Both the position numbers and the translations under genes were made by a program. The notes under the pieces are model-generated. The model had not been told where the DNA came from. It made no database searches and worked only from the letters and a program-made list of their open reading frames with translations. A DNA stretch of 64,000 nt, taken from contig JARULA010000004.1 of assembly GCA_029688995.1 (NCBI GenBank), forward strand, positions 124,001-188,000, given 5' to 3'. This DNA is from Marinilabiliaceae bacterium ANBcel2. Lineage in GTDB: Bacteria; Bacteroidota; Bacteroidia; Bacteroidales; Marinilabiliaceae. Shown here piece by piece: positions 44,547-54,494 of this stretch (its first letter is position 1; every line of letters starts with the position of its first letter).

Positions 44547-44588
44547 ATAAATATATGGATTTAAATTTTTAACTCTCTCTTCTTGATT

Positions 44589-45515
44589 TTAAGGGAATTT
44601 TAAAGGAACTTCAAAGATATCTCCCTCAGTAGCTTTACTCACATTAGAGAAAATATTCTTAGCCTCATTAAGCAAGAGGTTTGTATCCTTGTAACGGGTG
44701 CTGAAATGGCCTATCAACAGCTTTTTCGCATTAGCTTTCAATGCTATTTCTGCTGCCTCTGATGCGGTACTATGAAATGTCTCCCTTGCAAGCTTTTTAT
44801 CCGAAAGTGAAAAGGTTGCCTCATGATAAAGCATATCAACACCTTCAATTAAAGGAACTATTGATTCGCAAAAAGCAGTATCGGAACAAAATGCATATGA
44901 TCGGGGTGGTGAAGAGGGCTTTGTTAGCAATGAATTCTTAACAAAAGTTCCTTCCCAACTAATATAATCACCCCCTTTTTTAATTCTGGGAAGCTCTTTA
45001 ACAGGAACCTTATAATAATCTACCGCATCACGTATTATATGACGCTCTCTCTCCTTCTCCTTAAACAAAAAACCACATGTAGGTTTTCTATGCAGCAGTG
45101 GAATAGTTGACACCTCAACAGCAGAATCTTCAAATATCACTTCACTCTTCTCAACATCAACTGGTATAAAAATAACATTATATTTAAGATTGGGACAAAA
45201 ATATTTTATTTGAGGAGCAAAAACCGCTTCTAAATCGGAGTGTCCATAAATATAAAGATCGCTTGTCCGTCCCAGTAAACTATAAGTACTTATAAGTCCG
45301 ATTAAACCAAAACAATGATCCCCATGAAGATGAGAAATAAAAATATGGTTAATCCGTGAAAATTTTATCCTGTTTTTTCTTAACTGCATTTGAGTTCCTT
45401 CACCACAATCAATCAAAAAAAACCGCTCAGATGCATTTAGCACCTGAGCGGTAGGATATTTTCCGGATGTTGGTAAAGCTGAATTACTACCAAGAATTGT
45501 CACAGAAAATTGCAT
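44589..45515 (-). CDS. rnz: Ribonuclease Z
   Basis: The tRNA 3'-end processing endonuclease of the metallo-beta-lactamase fold, 308 residues. The zinc motif HLHGDH is at 62-67; LIDCGEGTQMQLRK precedes it and AFCSDTAF, YHEATF and LIGHFSTRYKD follow. It is relevant here because the three tRNA-Asp genes carry no encoded CCA and need 3' processing. The gene lies 11 bp after a STAS gene, itself after rpsA. Confidence 0.95.
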   Translation of the reverse strand: MQFSVTILGSNSALPTSGKYPTAQVLNASERFFLIDCGEGTQMQLRKNRIKFSRINHIFISHLHGDHCFGLIGLISTYSLLGRTSDLYIYGHSDLEAVFAPQIKYFCPNLKYNVIFIPVDVEKSEVIFEDSAVEVSTIPLLHRKPTCGFLFKEKERERHIIRDAVDYYKVPVKELPRIKKGGDYISWEGTFVKNSLLTKPSSPPRSYAFCSDTAFCESIVPLIEGVDMLYHEATFSLSDKKLARETFHSTASEAAEIALKANAKKLLIGHFSTRYKDTNLLLNEAKNIFSNVSKATEGDIFEVPLKFP

Positions 45516-45526
45516 AAAACATTAAA

Positions 45527-45883
45527 TTATTGTTTGTCAACAGCTTTACGCATCATCTCCTCTCCATCCTTAGCAGTTGGAGCAATATTTATCACATTAT
45601 TAAGCTGTGAAACACTAATTAATCTTTCAACAGCAGGTTGAAGTCCAGCTAAAATAAAAACTCCATCATTATTTTTGCTTAACCGATTAGCAACAAGAAT
45701 TGCACTCAATCCTGATGAATCACAATAGCTACATTTGGCTAAATCCAAAAGGATATTTTTCTCATTGTTACCTGCAAGCAAAACCAGTTCTGATTTCAGC
45801 GAAGGAGCAACTGTTGTATCAAGTTTCTCTTTCTGCATTTGAACCAGAATATAACCATTCAGCTTTTCAATCTTAAAATCCAT
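45527..45883 (-). CDS. STAS domain anti-sigma factor antagonist-like protein (second copy)
   Basis: A 118-residue STAS protein with the motif CDSSGLSAIL; Ser56/Ser57 are at the phosphoacceptor site. It differs from the STAS protein at 31259 and shares little beyond the fold. It sits between rpsA (15 bp) and rnz (11 bp) in one tight operon, so a signalling protein is co-expressed with translation and tRNA-processing factors. No cognate kinase or anti-sigma factor is adjacent. Confidence 0.9.
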   Translation of the reverse strand: MDFKIEKLNGYILVQMQKEKLDTTVAPSLKSELVLLAGNNEKNILLDLAKCSYCDSSGLSAILVANRLSKNNDGVFILAGLQPAVERLISVSQLNNVINIAPTAKDGEEMMRKAVDKQ

Positions 45884-45898
45884 TATAAAATGATTAAA

Positions 45899-47788
45899 TT
45901 ACTCTTTATCCTTCTTCTCATCCTTTTCCATCTGACTTCTCAATGCAGCAAGATCTGAAATATCTCCCAGAGTAGTTTTTTCAAGATTATCCTTTAGCTT
46001 CTTCACATTCTTCTTGGTTGAAGCAACAGATTTAGCCTGCTCTTTTTTAGCTGCTTGCTCTTCACTTCTTTTCTCATCTTCAAAAATTCTTGAGTGAGAC
46101 AGAATTATGCGTTTTGCTGTTTTATTAAATTCAATAACCTTAAACTGCAATTTTTCTTCAGCCTTGGCCTGACTACCATCCTCTTTTACAAGATGACGAG
46201 GAGTTGCAAAACCTTCAACACCATAGGGAAGAGATATTACTGCTCCCTTATCGAATATATCAACTATTGTACCTTCATGAATAGAATCAACAGTAAAAAT
46301 AGTCTCAAACACATCCCAGGGATTCTCTTCAAGTTGTTTATGTCCCAGACTTAAACGGCGATTATCTTTATCTATATCAAGAACAACAACTTCAATTTGT
46401 TCTCCTATTGAAGTAAATTCAGCCGGATGTTTAACTTTTTTGGTCCATGAAAGATCAGAAATGTGAATTAAACCATCAATTCCCTCCTCTATTTCAACAA
46501 AAACACCAAAGTTGGTAAAGTTACGTACTTTAGCAGAATGCTTACTGTTAACAGGATATTTCTCTTCAATATTATCCCATGGATCAGGTTTAAGCTGCTT
46601 AATACCAAGTGACATCTTACGCTCATCACGATCCAAAGTAAGAATAGTAGCTTCTACCTCATCGCCAACTTTCAAGAAATCCTGAGCACTTCTTAAGTGT
46701 TGTGACCATGACATTTCAGAGACATGAATAAGACCTTCAACACCTGGCGCAATTTCAACAAAAGCACCATAGTCAGCCATAACAACAACCTTTCCTTTAA
46801 CAATATCTCCAACTTTCAACTCTTTATCAAGAGAATCCCATGGATGATCGGTAAGCTGCTTAAGTCCTAATGCTATACGTTTTTTCTCATCATCAAAATC
46901 AAGAATAACAACATTAAGCTTTTGATCTAGCTGTACAATCTCTTCGGGATGAGAAACACGTCCCCATGAAAGATCGGTGATATGAATTAATCCATCAACT
47001 CCTCCAAGATCTATAAAGACACCATAAGAGGTGATATTTTTAACAGTTCCCTGAAGAACCTGACCTTTTTCAAGTTTAGATATGATCTCTTTCTTTTGTT
47101 GTTCAAGTTCAGCTTCAATAAGAGCTTTATGCGAAACAACAACGTTTTTAAACTCAGGATTGATTTTTACAACCTTGAACTCCATTGTTTTACCAACAAA
47201 TACATCATAGTCACGTATTGGTTTAACATCAATCTGAGATCCTGGTAAGAAAGCTTCAATTCCAAATACATCAACGATCATACCACCTTTGGTACGACAC
47301 TTAATGTATCCTTTAATAACTTCATCTTTTTCAAGAGCCTCATTAACTCTGTCCCATGAGCGTAAAGCTCTTGCCTTTTTATGAGAAAGAACAAGCTGAC
47401 CTTTTTTATCTTCCTGACTTTCAACATAAACCTCAACAGAATCACCAACTTTTAAATCGGGATTATAACGAAACTCATTACGACTAACAATGCCATCTGA
47501 TTTAAAGCCGATATTTATCACAACTTCGCGCTTGTTCATGGCAATTACAGTCCCGTCAATAACTTCTTTTTCAGAGATTGTTGATAATGTTTGATCATAC
47601 ATCTTTTCCAACTCCTCTTTTTTGGAGTTATCTTTAATGAGATCATCATCTTCAAAACTATCCCAGTCAAAATCGTCATCAGCAACATCTTTTGTCACTG
47701 GTGCATCCTGTACATTTTGTACTTGCTCTTTCTGATTTTCAGTTTCTGGAGCATTTTGCTCCTCTTTGTTTTCTTCTAATTCTGTCAT
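45899..47788 (-). CDS. rpsA: 30S ribosomal protein S1
   Basis: Recruits mRNA to the 30S subunit, important in a phylum that largely lacks SD sequences. At 629 residues it has an acidic, Gln/Glu-rich N-terminal extension (1-65) and repeated S1 OB-fold domains; repeats such as GVDGLIHITDLSW, GVEGLIHVSEMSW and GIDGLIHISDLSW are spaced by about 85 residues. The C-terminal tail is Lys/Glu-rich. The acidic extension is a feature I associate with Bacteroidota. First gene of rpsA-STAS-rnz. Confidence 0.96.
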   Translation of the reverse strand: MTELEENKEEQNAPETENQKEQVQNVQDAPVTKDVADDDFDWDSFEDDDLIKDNSKKEELEKMYDQTLSTISEKEVIDGTVIAMNKREVVINIGFKSDGIVSRNEFRYNPDLKVGDSVEVYVESQEDKKGQLVLSHKKARALRSWDRVNEALEKDEVIKGYIKCRTKGGMIVDVFGIEAFLPGSQIDVKPIRDYDVFVGKTMEFKVVKINPEFKNVVVSHKALIEAELEQQKKEIISKLEKGQVLQGTVKNITSYGVFIDLGGVDGLIHITDLSWGRVSHPEEIVQLDQKLNVVILDFDDEKKRIALGLKQLTDHPWDSLDKELKVGDIVKGKVVVMADYGAFVEIAPGVEGLIHVSEMSWSQHLRSAQDFLKVGDEVEATILTLDRDERKMSLGIKQLKPDPWDNIEEKYPVNSKHSAKVRNFTNFGVFVEIEEGIDGLIHISDLSWTKKVKHPAEFTSIGEQIEVVVLDIDKDNRRLSLGHKQLEENPWDVFETIFTVDSIHEGTIVDIFDKGAVISLPYGVEGFATPRHLVKEDGSQAKAEEKLQFKVIEFNKTAKRIILSHSRIFEDEKRSEEQAAKKEQAKSVASTKKNVKKLKDNLEKTTLGDISDLAALRSQMEKDEKKDKE

Positions 47789-47848
47789 TTAAATTTAAAT
47801 TACGAACTAATTGGTTAGACAATATATGTTATATTAATAAATTTGGTG

Positions 47849-47856
47849 CAAAAATA
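47849..47856 (-). promoter_or_regulatory. -7 box (TATTTTTG) for rpsA
   Basis: The minus strand reads TATTTTTG 61 bp upstream of the rpsA ATG, in the 243 bp region shared with ugd. Confidence 0.45.
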
Positions 47857-47963
47857 CCAACTTTTATATTAATATCCAGACAAAGAGAAAAATATTTTTT
47901 TTGATCAAAAAATTTCCTTTGCATAATAACTTAATAATAGTTCGCTGCTCTTTTAAAAATAGT

Positions 47964-47971
47964 TATTTTTG
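47964..47971 (+). promoter_or_regulatory. -7 box (TATTTTTG) for the ugd operon
   Basis: TATTTTTG lies 60 bp before the ugd ATG and fits TAnnTTTG. It would drive the six-gene plus-strand sugar-nucleotide operon. Confidence 0.45.
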
Positions 47972-48031
47972 AAACATATTTTTTAAAATAGTAATAGTTA
48001 TATTTTATAATTAAAACTTAGAATTGTATAA

Positions 48032-49369
48032 ATGAAAATTTCAGTTGTAGGTACCGGGTATGTCGGATTGGTAACGGGAACCTGTTTTGCCGAGACAGGA
48101 GTAAATGTGACCTGTATAGATATCGATAAAGAGAAAATAGAAAATTTAAAAAAAGGTATCATACCTATTTATGAGCCCGGACTCGAAAATATGGTTAAAA
48201 GAAATAGTGATCAAAAACGACTATTTTTTACAACTGATATAAAAGAAGTGATAGAAGATACCGAAGTCTTTTTTATTGCTACAGGTACCCCTCCCGGTGA
48301 AGATGGAAGTGCCGACTTAACTCATGTATTAAATGTTGCACGTGAGATAGGTAAATATATGACATCCTATACAGTAATTGTCACAAAAAGTACTGTGCCG
48401 GTTGGAACTTCAATAAAAGTAAAAGCCGCCATTAAAGATGAACTGGAGAAAAGAGGATCCCAAATAGCTTTTGATGTAGCTTCAAATCCAGAGTTTCTAA
48501 AAGAAGGGAGTGCCATTGATGATTTCTTAAAGCCAGACAGAATTATTGTCGGGGTAGAGAGTGAAAAAGCTCAAGCAATAATGAGTAAACTCTACAAGCC
48601 ATTTCTTTTAAATAATCATCCACTTCTATTTATGGATATCCCATCAGCAGAAATGACAAAATATACAGCAAATGCAATGCTGGCAACAAAAATAAGCTTT
48701 ATCAATGATATTGCTAACTTATGCGAACTTGTGGGGGCAGATATAAACATGGTAAGAAAGGGAATAGGAACAGATAATCGTATAGGCCATAAATTTATAT
48801 ATGCAGGCATTGGATATGGTGGCAGCTGTTTTCCAAAAGATGTAAAAGCAATTATTAAAACTGCAGATGATTATAACCACTCATTACGACTATTAAAATC
48901 GGTAGAAAAAATAAATAAAGAGCAGAAAAAACTACTTTACAAAAAGGCCGATGAATATTTTAAAAATGATTTAAAAAATAAAATTTTTGCTCTATGGGGA
49001 CTTGCTTTTAAGCCCAACACCGATGATATGAGAGAAGCCCCGGCTATTGTAATAATAAAAAAGCTTCTTGAAGCTGGAGCCAAAGTAAAAGCCTATGACC
49101 CTGTAGCACAAAAAGAGGCAAAGAAAATATTTGGAGAAACCATTGAATATGCTAAAGATCCTTATGACACATTAATTGAAGCAGATGCATTAATGCTTGT
49201 TACTGAATGGCCCGAATTTAGACTTCCCAATTTTAAAGTAATGGGAAAACTAATGAAAAACAGAATGATCTTCGATGGAAGAAATATTTATGATCCTATT
49301 GAAGTTACATCAAATGGTTTTGATTATTACGGAATTGGTCGCAATTTTATAAAAGCAGATAAACATTAG
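48032..49369 (+). CDS. ugd: UDP-glucose 6-dehydrogenase
   Basis: Oxidises UDP-glucose to UDP-glucuronate in two NAD-dependent steps. The N-terminal VGTGYVGLVTGTCFAE is the NAD-binding turn, STVPVGTS and NPEFLKEGSAIDDFL follow, and the catalytic Cys is C266 in GGSCFPKD. LWGLAFKPNTDDMREAP is the C-terminal UDP-binding domain. Length 445 is normal. The next gene, 3 bp later, is the decarboxylase that uses its product, so the substrate call as UDP-glucose is well supported over GDP-mannose. Confidence 0.94.
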   Translation: MKISVVGTGYVGLVTGTCFAETGVNVTCIDIDKEKIENLKKGIIPIYEPGLENMVKRNSDQKRLFFTTDIKEVIEDTEVFFIATGTPPGEDGSADLTHVLNVAREIGKYMTSYTVIVTKSTVPVGTSIKVKAAIKDELEKRGSQIAFDVASNPEFLKEGSAIDDFLKPDRIIVGVESEKAQAIMSKLYKPFLLNNHPLLFMDIPSAEMTKYTANAMLATKISFINDIANLCELVGADINMVRKGIGTDNRIGHKFIYAGIGYGGSCFPKDVKAIIKTADDYNHSLRLLKSVEKINKEQKKLLYKKADEYFKNDLKNKIFALWGLAFKPNTDDMREAPAIVIIKKLLEAGAKVKAYDPVAQKEAKKIFGETIEYAKDPYDTLIEADALMLVTEWPEFRLPNFKVMGKLMKNRMIFDGRNIYDPIEVTSNGFDYYGIGRNFIKADKH

Positions 49370-49372
49370 ATA

Positions 49373-50323
49373 ATGAAAAGAATTTTAGTAACAGGCGGAG
49401 CAGGTTTTATCGGGTCTCATTTATGTGAAAATCTTTTAAATGAAGGAAATGAAGTTATATCTCTGGATAACTACTTTACAGGAGATAAATCAAATATTGT
49501 AGATTTTGTTCAAAATCCCTATTTTGAAGCTGTTCGCCATGATATTACCCATCCATACTTTGCTGAAGTGGATGAAATATATAATCTTGCATGCCCTGCA
49601 TCACCTGTTCACTATCAACACAACCCAATTAAAACAATAAAAACCTCGGTTATGGGTGCTATAAATTTGCTAGGCTTAGCTAAAAGAATAGATGCGAAAA
49701 TTATGCAGGCATCTACAAGCGAAGTTTATGGTGACCCTCTTGTGCATCCTCAAAAGGAGTCATACTGGGGGAATGTTAATCCCATAGGAACTCGTTCATG
49801 TTATGATGAAGGTAAAAGATGTGCCGAAAGCCTTTTCTTTAACTATAATCGTCAAAACAGTGTTAAAGTTAAAGTAATTAGGATTTTTAACACATACGGT
49901 CCGCGCATGGATCCTAATGATGGCAGAGTTGTTTCTAACTTTATAGTACAGGCATTAAAAAATGAGCCTATTACAATATTTGGTGACGGAAAACAGACAA
50001 GAAGTTTTCAATATATAGATGACTTAATAGTGGGGATGAAAAGAATGATGGGAACCGATAATTCGGTTATCGGACCTGTAAACATGGGTAATCCTCATGA
50101 GTTTTCGATGCTTGAACTAGCCGATATGATTATTGAAATTACAAACTCAAAATCGAAACTTACTTTTAAGCCTCTCCCCGATGATGATCCAATTCAAAGA
50201 CAACCCGATATAAGTAAAGCAAAAGAGCTGCTAAATAATTGGGAACCAAAAACCAATGTTAAAACAGGTCTTAAAAAAACAGTTGCCTATTTTGATAATC
50301 TACTTTCAAAAGAGAGACTATAA
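49373..50323 (+). CDS. UDP-glucuronate decarboxylase (UDP-xylose synthase)
   Basis: A 316-residue extended SDR that decarboxylates UDP-glucuronate to UDP-xylose. It has [10 protein letters not shown], the [12 protein letters not shown] segment typical of [15 protein letters not shown], and the pair Tyr144/Lys148 in [28 protein letters not shown] follows. These features distinguish it from RfbB dehydratases (which read HLAAESHVDRS). It directly follows ugd and precedes rfbA in the same operon. Confidence 0.93.
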   Translation: MKRILVTGGAGFIGSHLCENLLNEGNEVISLDNYFTGDKSNIVDFVQNPYFEAVRHDITHPYFAEVDEIYNLACPASPVHYQHNPIKTIKTSVMGAINLLGLAKRIDAKIMQASTSEVYGDPLVHPQKESYWGNVNPIGTRSCYDEGKRCAESLFFNYNRQNSVKVKVIRIFNTYGPRMDPNDGRVVSNFIVQALKNEPITIFGDGKQTRSFQYIDDLIVGMKRMMGTDNSVIGPVNMGNPHEFSMLELADMIIEITNSKSKLTFKPLPDDDPIQRQPDISKAKELLNNWEPKTNVKTGLKKTVAYFDNLLSKERL

Positions 50324-50344
50324 ATAATTATAAAATATTTAGTG

Positions 50345-51214
50345 ATGAAGGGAATTATTTTAGCAGGCGGATCAGGAACCAGACTATACCCCGCTACTCA
50401 CAGTATCTCAAAACAGATTATACCTGTTTATGATAAGCCGATGATTTACTATCCACTATCAGTTTTAATGTTAGCTGGTATTAAAGAGATATTAATTATC
50501 TCTACACCTCATGACCTTCCACTATATAAAAATCTATTTGATGACGGGTCAAACTGGGGACTCTCTCTCTCCTATGCAGAGCAACCATCACCTGATGGTT
50601 TAGCACAAGCATTTATCATTGGTGAGGAGTTTATTAATAATGAACCGGTATGCCTTATTCTTGGCGATAATATTTTTTATGGATTCGAATTTAGCAGAAT
50701 AATAAAACAGGCAGCAACATTAAAAGATGGTGCGACAGTTTTTGGATACTATGTAAATGATCCTAAAAGATATGGAGTAGCAGAATTTGATAAAACTGGC
50801 AAAGTTTTAAGTATTGAAGAGAAGCCAGAAATGCCAAAATCCAATTATGCAGTTACCGGGCTCTATTTTTATGGCACCGATGTAGCTAAAAAAGCAAAAA
50901 GTTTAAAACCGGGTAAACGTGGAGAGCTAGAAATTACCGACTTAAACAAACTCTATTTAAAAGAGGAAAAGCTAAATGTAAAACTATTAGGCAGGGGTAT
51001 GGCTTGGCTCGATACAGGAACACATGACACTCTGCTGCAGGCTTCGAACTTTATATCAACCATTGAAAAAAGACAAGGTCTTAAAATTGCCTGCATAGAA
51101 GAAATTGCATACAAACAAAAATGGATAACCAAAGAGGAGCTTCTAAAATTAGCTAAGCCATTAGAGAAAAATGAGTATGGACAATATTTAAAAAAGATTG
51201 CAGAAGAGAACTAA
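50345..51214 (+). CDS. rfbA: Glucose-1-phosphate thymidylyltransferase
   Basis: Makes dTDP-glucose from dTTP and glucose 1-phosphate, the first rhamnose-pathway step. [20 protein letters not shown] is the nucleotide-binding start, then [23 protein letters not shown] and [20 protein letters not shown]. The frame has a GTG one codon upstream (50342), but the ATG at 50345 is the family start, giving 289 residues. It ends one base before the rfbC ATG. Confidence 0.96.
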   Translation: MKGIILAGGSGTRLYPATHSISKQIIPVYDKPMIYYPLSVLMLAGIKEILIISTPHDLPLYKNLFDDGSNWGLSLSYAEQPSPDGLAQAFIIGEEFINNEPVCLILGDNIFYGFEFSRIIKQAATLKDGATVFGYYVNDPKRYGVAEFDKTGKVLSIEEKPEMPKSNYAVTGLYFYGTDVAKKAKSLKPGKRGELEITDLNKLYLKEEKLNVKLLGRGMAWLDTGTHDTLLQASNFISTIEKRQGLKIACIEEIAYKQKWITKEELLKLAKPLEKNEYGQYLKKIAEEN

Positions 51215-51215
51215 T

Positions 51216-51770
51216 ATGAAAATAAAAACAACAGAAATACCTGACCTGCTAATAATTGAACCACAACTCTTTGGAGATAACCGGGGATGTTTTTTTGAAT
51301 CTTATAATGAAAAAAGGTTTAAAGAGCATGGAATCACTACTAACTTTGTTCAGGATAATGTCTCCCACTCCATAAAAAATACAATAAGAGGTCTCCACTA
51401 TCAATTAGCTCCTCATAGTCAGGCAAAACTAATACAGATTTTAAAAGGAAAAGTGCTGGATATTGCTGTTGATATAAGAGAAAACTCCCCTACATACGGA
51501 AAATATTTTGCTGTTGAATTATCAGATAAAAACAATTTACAATTCTATATTCCCGAAGGGTTTGCTCACGGTTTTAGCGTATTAAGTGATCAGGCTATTT
51601 TTCTTTATAAATGCAGTAAATTTTATAACAGAGAGTCAGAAAGAGGTATAATATTTAATGATTTTGATTTAAATATTGATTGGCAAATATCGCCCCAAAA
51701 AGCAATAATATCAGATAAAGATGCCCAACTTCCTCCATTTAAGGAAGCGGAGCATAATTTTTATTTTTAA
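51216..51770 (+). CDS. rfbC: dTDP-4-dehydrorhamnose 3,5-epimerase
   Basis: A cupin-fold epimerase of 184 residues. The catalytic His is in IRGLHYQLAPHSQAKLIQ, and FYIPEGFAHGFSVLSD with YKCSKFYNRESERGI are family signatures. The frame reaches a TTG inside rfbA, but the ATG at 51216, just after the rfbA stop, gives MKIKTTEIPDLLIIEPQLFG, the normal start. It acts third in dTDP-rhamnose synthesis, after RfbB, which is not in this cluster. Confidence 0.96.
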   Translation: MKIKTTEIPDLLIIEPQLFGDNRGCFFESYNEKRFKEHGITTNFVQDNVSHSIKNTIRGLHYQLAPHSQAKLIQILKGKVLDIAVDIRENSPTYGKYFAVELSDKNNLQFYIPEGFAHGFSVLSDQAIFLYKCSKFYNRESERGIIFNDFDLNIDWQISPQKAIISDKDAQLPPFKEAEHNFYF

Positions 51771-51794
51771 AATAATTAAACAAGCTGTTTTAAA

Positions 51795-52661
51795 ATGCAA
51801 ATATTAATAATAGGAGGCGAAGGACAGTTAGGTAACTCATTAAAAGATATAGCTAAAAACGAATCATTTGCAAGTTTTACCATAACTCAAATAGAAGAGT
51901 TGAATTTGAGTAAAGAGAGCAATGTGGAATCATTTTTAACAGCCAATTATTTTGATTATATAGTAAATACAGCAGCTTATACAAATGTTGATAAAGCTGA
52001 AGAAGAGAAAGATATTGCTAAAATCATAAACAGCAAGGCCCCCGGTTGGATAGGAAAATATGCTGCTAAAGATACGGGAATAATACAAATATCAACAGAT
52101 TATGTGTTTGACGGATCAGCAAACGAACCATTATCTCCCGATATAAAACCAAACCCCTGCTCTGTTTATGGTAAAACTAAATTAAAAGGAGAAGAGAATT
52201 TACTAAAAGAGCATTCAAACTCAGCTATAATTCGAACCTCCTGGCTATACTCCCAATATGGTGGCAACTTTGTAAAAACAATGTTAAATTTAGGAAGTAA
52301 AAAAAATGAGATAAATGTTGTTTTTGATCAAATAGGAACACCAACATATGCAGAAGATTTAGCTAAAGCTATAATTTTTATTTTAAAACAGAGCTGTAGA
52401 GATAAATCGCAGTTTATTCCCGGTATATATCACTATTCTAACGAAGGAGTATGTTCATGGTATGATTTTGCACATACAATATTTAATCTTAGCTCTATTA
52501 ATTGTAAAATTAATCCGGTATTATCAGATATGTTTCCAACCAAAGCACCAAGGCCATCTTACTCAGTAATGGATAAAACAAAAATAAAAGAGAGTTATCA
52601 TTTAGAGATTCCACATTGGTATGATAGTATAAAAAAACATATATCAACTTTTAGTAAATAG
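51795..52661 (+). CDS. rfbD: dTDP-4-dehydrorhamnose reductase
   Basis: An NAD(P)H-dependent SDR that makes dTDP-L-rhamnose, 288 residues. MQILIIGGEGQLGNSLKDI is the cofactor-binding start, NTAAYTNVDKAEEEKD follows, ISTDYVFDG carries the Thr and YGKTKLKGE carries the Tyr-Lys pair. RTSWLYSQYGGNFVKTML and APRPSYSVMD complete the pattern. Last rhamnose gene of the operon, 24 bp after rfbC. Confidence 0.96.
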   Translation: MQILIIGGEGQLGNSLKDIAKNESFASFTITQIEELNLSKESNVESFLTANYFDYIVNTAAYTNVDKAEEEKDIAKIINSKAPGWIGKYAAKDTGIIQISTDYVFDGSANEPLSPDIKPNPCSVYGKTKLKGEENLLKEHSNSAIIRTSWLYSQYGGNFVKTMLNLGSKKNEINVVFDQIGTPTYAEDLAKAIIFILKQSCRDKSQFIPGIYHYSNEGVCSWYDFAHTIFNLSSINCKINPVLSDMFPTKAPRPSYSVMDKTKIKESYHLEIPHWYDSIKKHISTFSK

Positions 52662-52669
52662 AAACAATT

Positions 52670-54424
52670 ATGACAAGCAATAGTGAGCAACTAACAGCAA
52701 TTAGAAAAAGGGCAGAAAAATGGTTAGATCCTCTATATGATGAGCAAACCAATGCAGAGGTAAAAGCTATGTTAGATAATGATGATCCAACAGAACTAAC
52801 CGACGCTTTTTATAAAAATCTGGAGTTTGGAACAGGAGGCTTACGTGGAGTAATGGGAACCGGATCTAACAGAATGAACAAATATACAGTAGGATCTGCG
52901 ACCCAGGGATTAGCTAACTACATAAATAAAGAGTTCTCTCACTTAAGTGAACGCAAAGTTGTAATAGGCCATGATTGTCGAAATAATAGTCGCTACTTTG
53001 CAGAAACTGTGGCCCAAATATTTTCAGCAAACAATATCACTGCTTATCTCTTTGAAGATTTACGCCCCACACCTGAAATATCTTTTGCAATAAGGCATTT
53101 AAAATGTCAAAGCGGTGTAATAATCACTGCATCACATAATCCAAAAGAGTATAATGGATTTAAAGCATATTGGGATGATGGTGCACAAATTATAGCTCCA
53201 CATGATAAAAATATTATAGATGAAGTTGCAAACATAGAATCCGTTAGCAAAATTAAATTTGAAGGAAACAAAAAGCTTATTAAAATATTGGGAAATGAAA
53301 TTGATAAGCTTTTTATAAAAGAGATAACAAACATATCTCTTAATAAAAAGATAATAGAGAATCAAAAGAATTTAAAAATTGTATTTTCTCCAATACACGG
53401 GACCACAGTAAATATAGTTCCATCAGCTCTACAAGAATATGGTTTTAATAATATAATTAATATTCCAGAACAGGATATTGTAGATGGGAATTTCCCCACC
53501 GTAATCTCCCCCAACCCGGAAGATCCCGAAGCTCTTAAAATGGCAATAAAAAAAGCAGAAGAGAGTAATGCTGATATGGTTGCAGCATGTGATCCCGATG
53601 GTGACAGATTGGGAATTGCTGTAAAAAATGAAAAAGGTGAATTTATTTTATTAAATGGTAATCAAACAGCCCTTTTACTTACATGGTACATGATTACTCA
53701 ATGGAAGAAACAGGGATATATCAAAGGAGAAGAGTTTGTTGTTAAAACTATTGTTACATCCGAAATTATTAAAACAATTGCTGACAACAACTCTATCGAA
53801 TGTTTCGATTCATATACCGGTTTTAAATGGATAGCTTCTATAATAAGAGAGCTTGAAGGTGAAAAAAAGTATATCTGCGGCGGAGAAGAGAGTTATGGTT
53901 TTTTACCAGGAGATTATGTAAGAGATAAAGATGCTGTAGGTTCAATATGCATGATGGCTGAGATAGCAGCATGGGCAAAAGATCATGGCAAAACTGTTTA
54001 TGAGCTGTTAAAAGATATCTATATTGAATATGGCTTTTCATATGAACATATGGTATCAATTGTACGTAAAGGAAAATCAGGTGCAGAAGAGATTAATGCA
54101 ATGATGGATAAATTTAGAAACAATCCTCCCAAAGAAGTTGCAGGCTCAACAATTACAGTTATAAAAGACTTTGATAAATTAGAGGAGATTAATCTTTTAA
54201 CAGGCAAAAAAGAGAAGCTAAATAAACCAGCTCCATCAAATGTATTACAATTTTTCACTAAAGATGGATCTAAAATTTCGGCAAGACCATCAGGAACCGA
54301 ACCCAAAATTAAATTTTACTTTGAAGTAAAAGGTGAGCTAAAAGAGCGAATAGAATTTAATAGTTCGGTAGCAAAAGCAAAAAACAAAATCGATGCAATC
54401 ATAAAAGATATGAAAATTGAGTAA
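52670..54424 (+). CDS. Phospho-sugar mutase (phosphoglucomutase/phosphomannomutase)
   Basis: A 584-residue alpha-D-phosphohexomutase that interconverts glucose 1- and 6-phosphate or the mannose equivalents. The active-site phosphoserine is in TASHNPKEYNGFKAY; the metal loop is DPDGDRLG, the sugar-binding loop GGEESYGF, and the phosphate-binding loop SARPSGTEPKIKFY. It ends the operon 8 bp after rfbD, where it would provide glucose 1-phosphate for UgdA/RfbA precursors; mannose specificity is also possible because gmd needs GDP-mannose. Size fits the PGM2/PgcA group. Confidence 0.94.
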   Translation: MTSNSEQLTAIRKRAEKWLDPLYDEQTNAEVKAMLDNDDPTELTDAFYKNLEFGTGGLRGVMGTGSNRMNKYTVGSATQGLANYINKEFSHLSERKVVIGHDCRNNSRYFAETVAQIFSANNITAYLFEDLRPTPEISFAIRHLKCQSGVIITASHNPKEYNGFKAYWDDGAQIIAPHDKNIIDEVANIESVSKIKFEGNKKLIKILGNEIDKLFIKEITNISLNKKIIENQKNLKIVFSPIHGTTVNIVPSALQEYGFNNIINIPEQDIVDGNFPTVISPNPEDPEALKMAIKKAEESNADMVAACDPDGDRLGIAVKNEKGEFILLNGNQTALLLTWYMITQWKKQGYIKGEEFVVKTIVTSEIIKTIADNNSIECFDSYTGFKWIASIIRELEGEKKYICGGEESYGFLPGDYVRDKDAVGSICMMAEIAAWAKDHGKTVYELLKDIYIEYGFSYEHMVSIVRKGKSGAEEINAMMDKFRNNPPKEVAGSTITVIKDFDKLEEINLLTGKKEKLNKPAPSNVLQFFTKDGSKISARPSGTEPKIKFYFEVKGELKERIEFNSSVAKAKNKIDAIIKDMKIE

Positions 54425-54449
54425 GCAAGCTCTTCTCAAGATAAAAGCA

Positions 54450-54494
54450 AATAAAGAGATGCCATATTTTTACTAATTTGGCATCTTCTTTATT
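54450..54494. terminator. Bidirectional terminator between the mutase and the RecD-like gene
   Basis: AATAAAGAGATGCCA (54450-54464) pairs with TGGCATCTTCTTTATT (54479-54494) over two helices (ATGCCA/TGGCAT and AATAAAG/CTTTATT) with a small bulge. It overlaps the last bases of the convergent helicase gene. Confidence 0.7.

Noticed and set aside
44497-44588. Purine riboswitch before guaA
   Set aside because: No conserved purine-aptamer loops; a simple -7 box explains the spacing.
49373-50323. Reading this epimerase as RfbB
   Set aside because: The [12 protein letters not shown] motif and 316-residue length are UXS-like, and RfbB's typical AAESHVDRS motif is missing.
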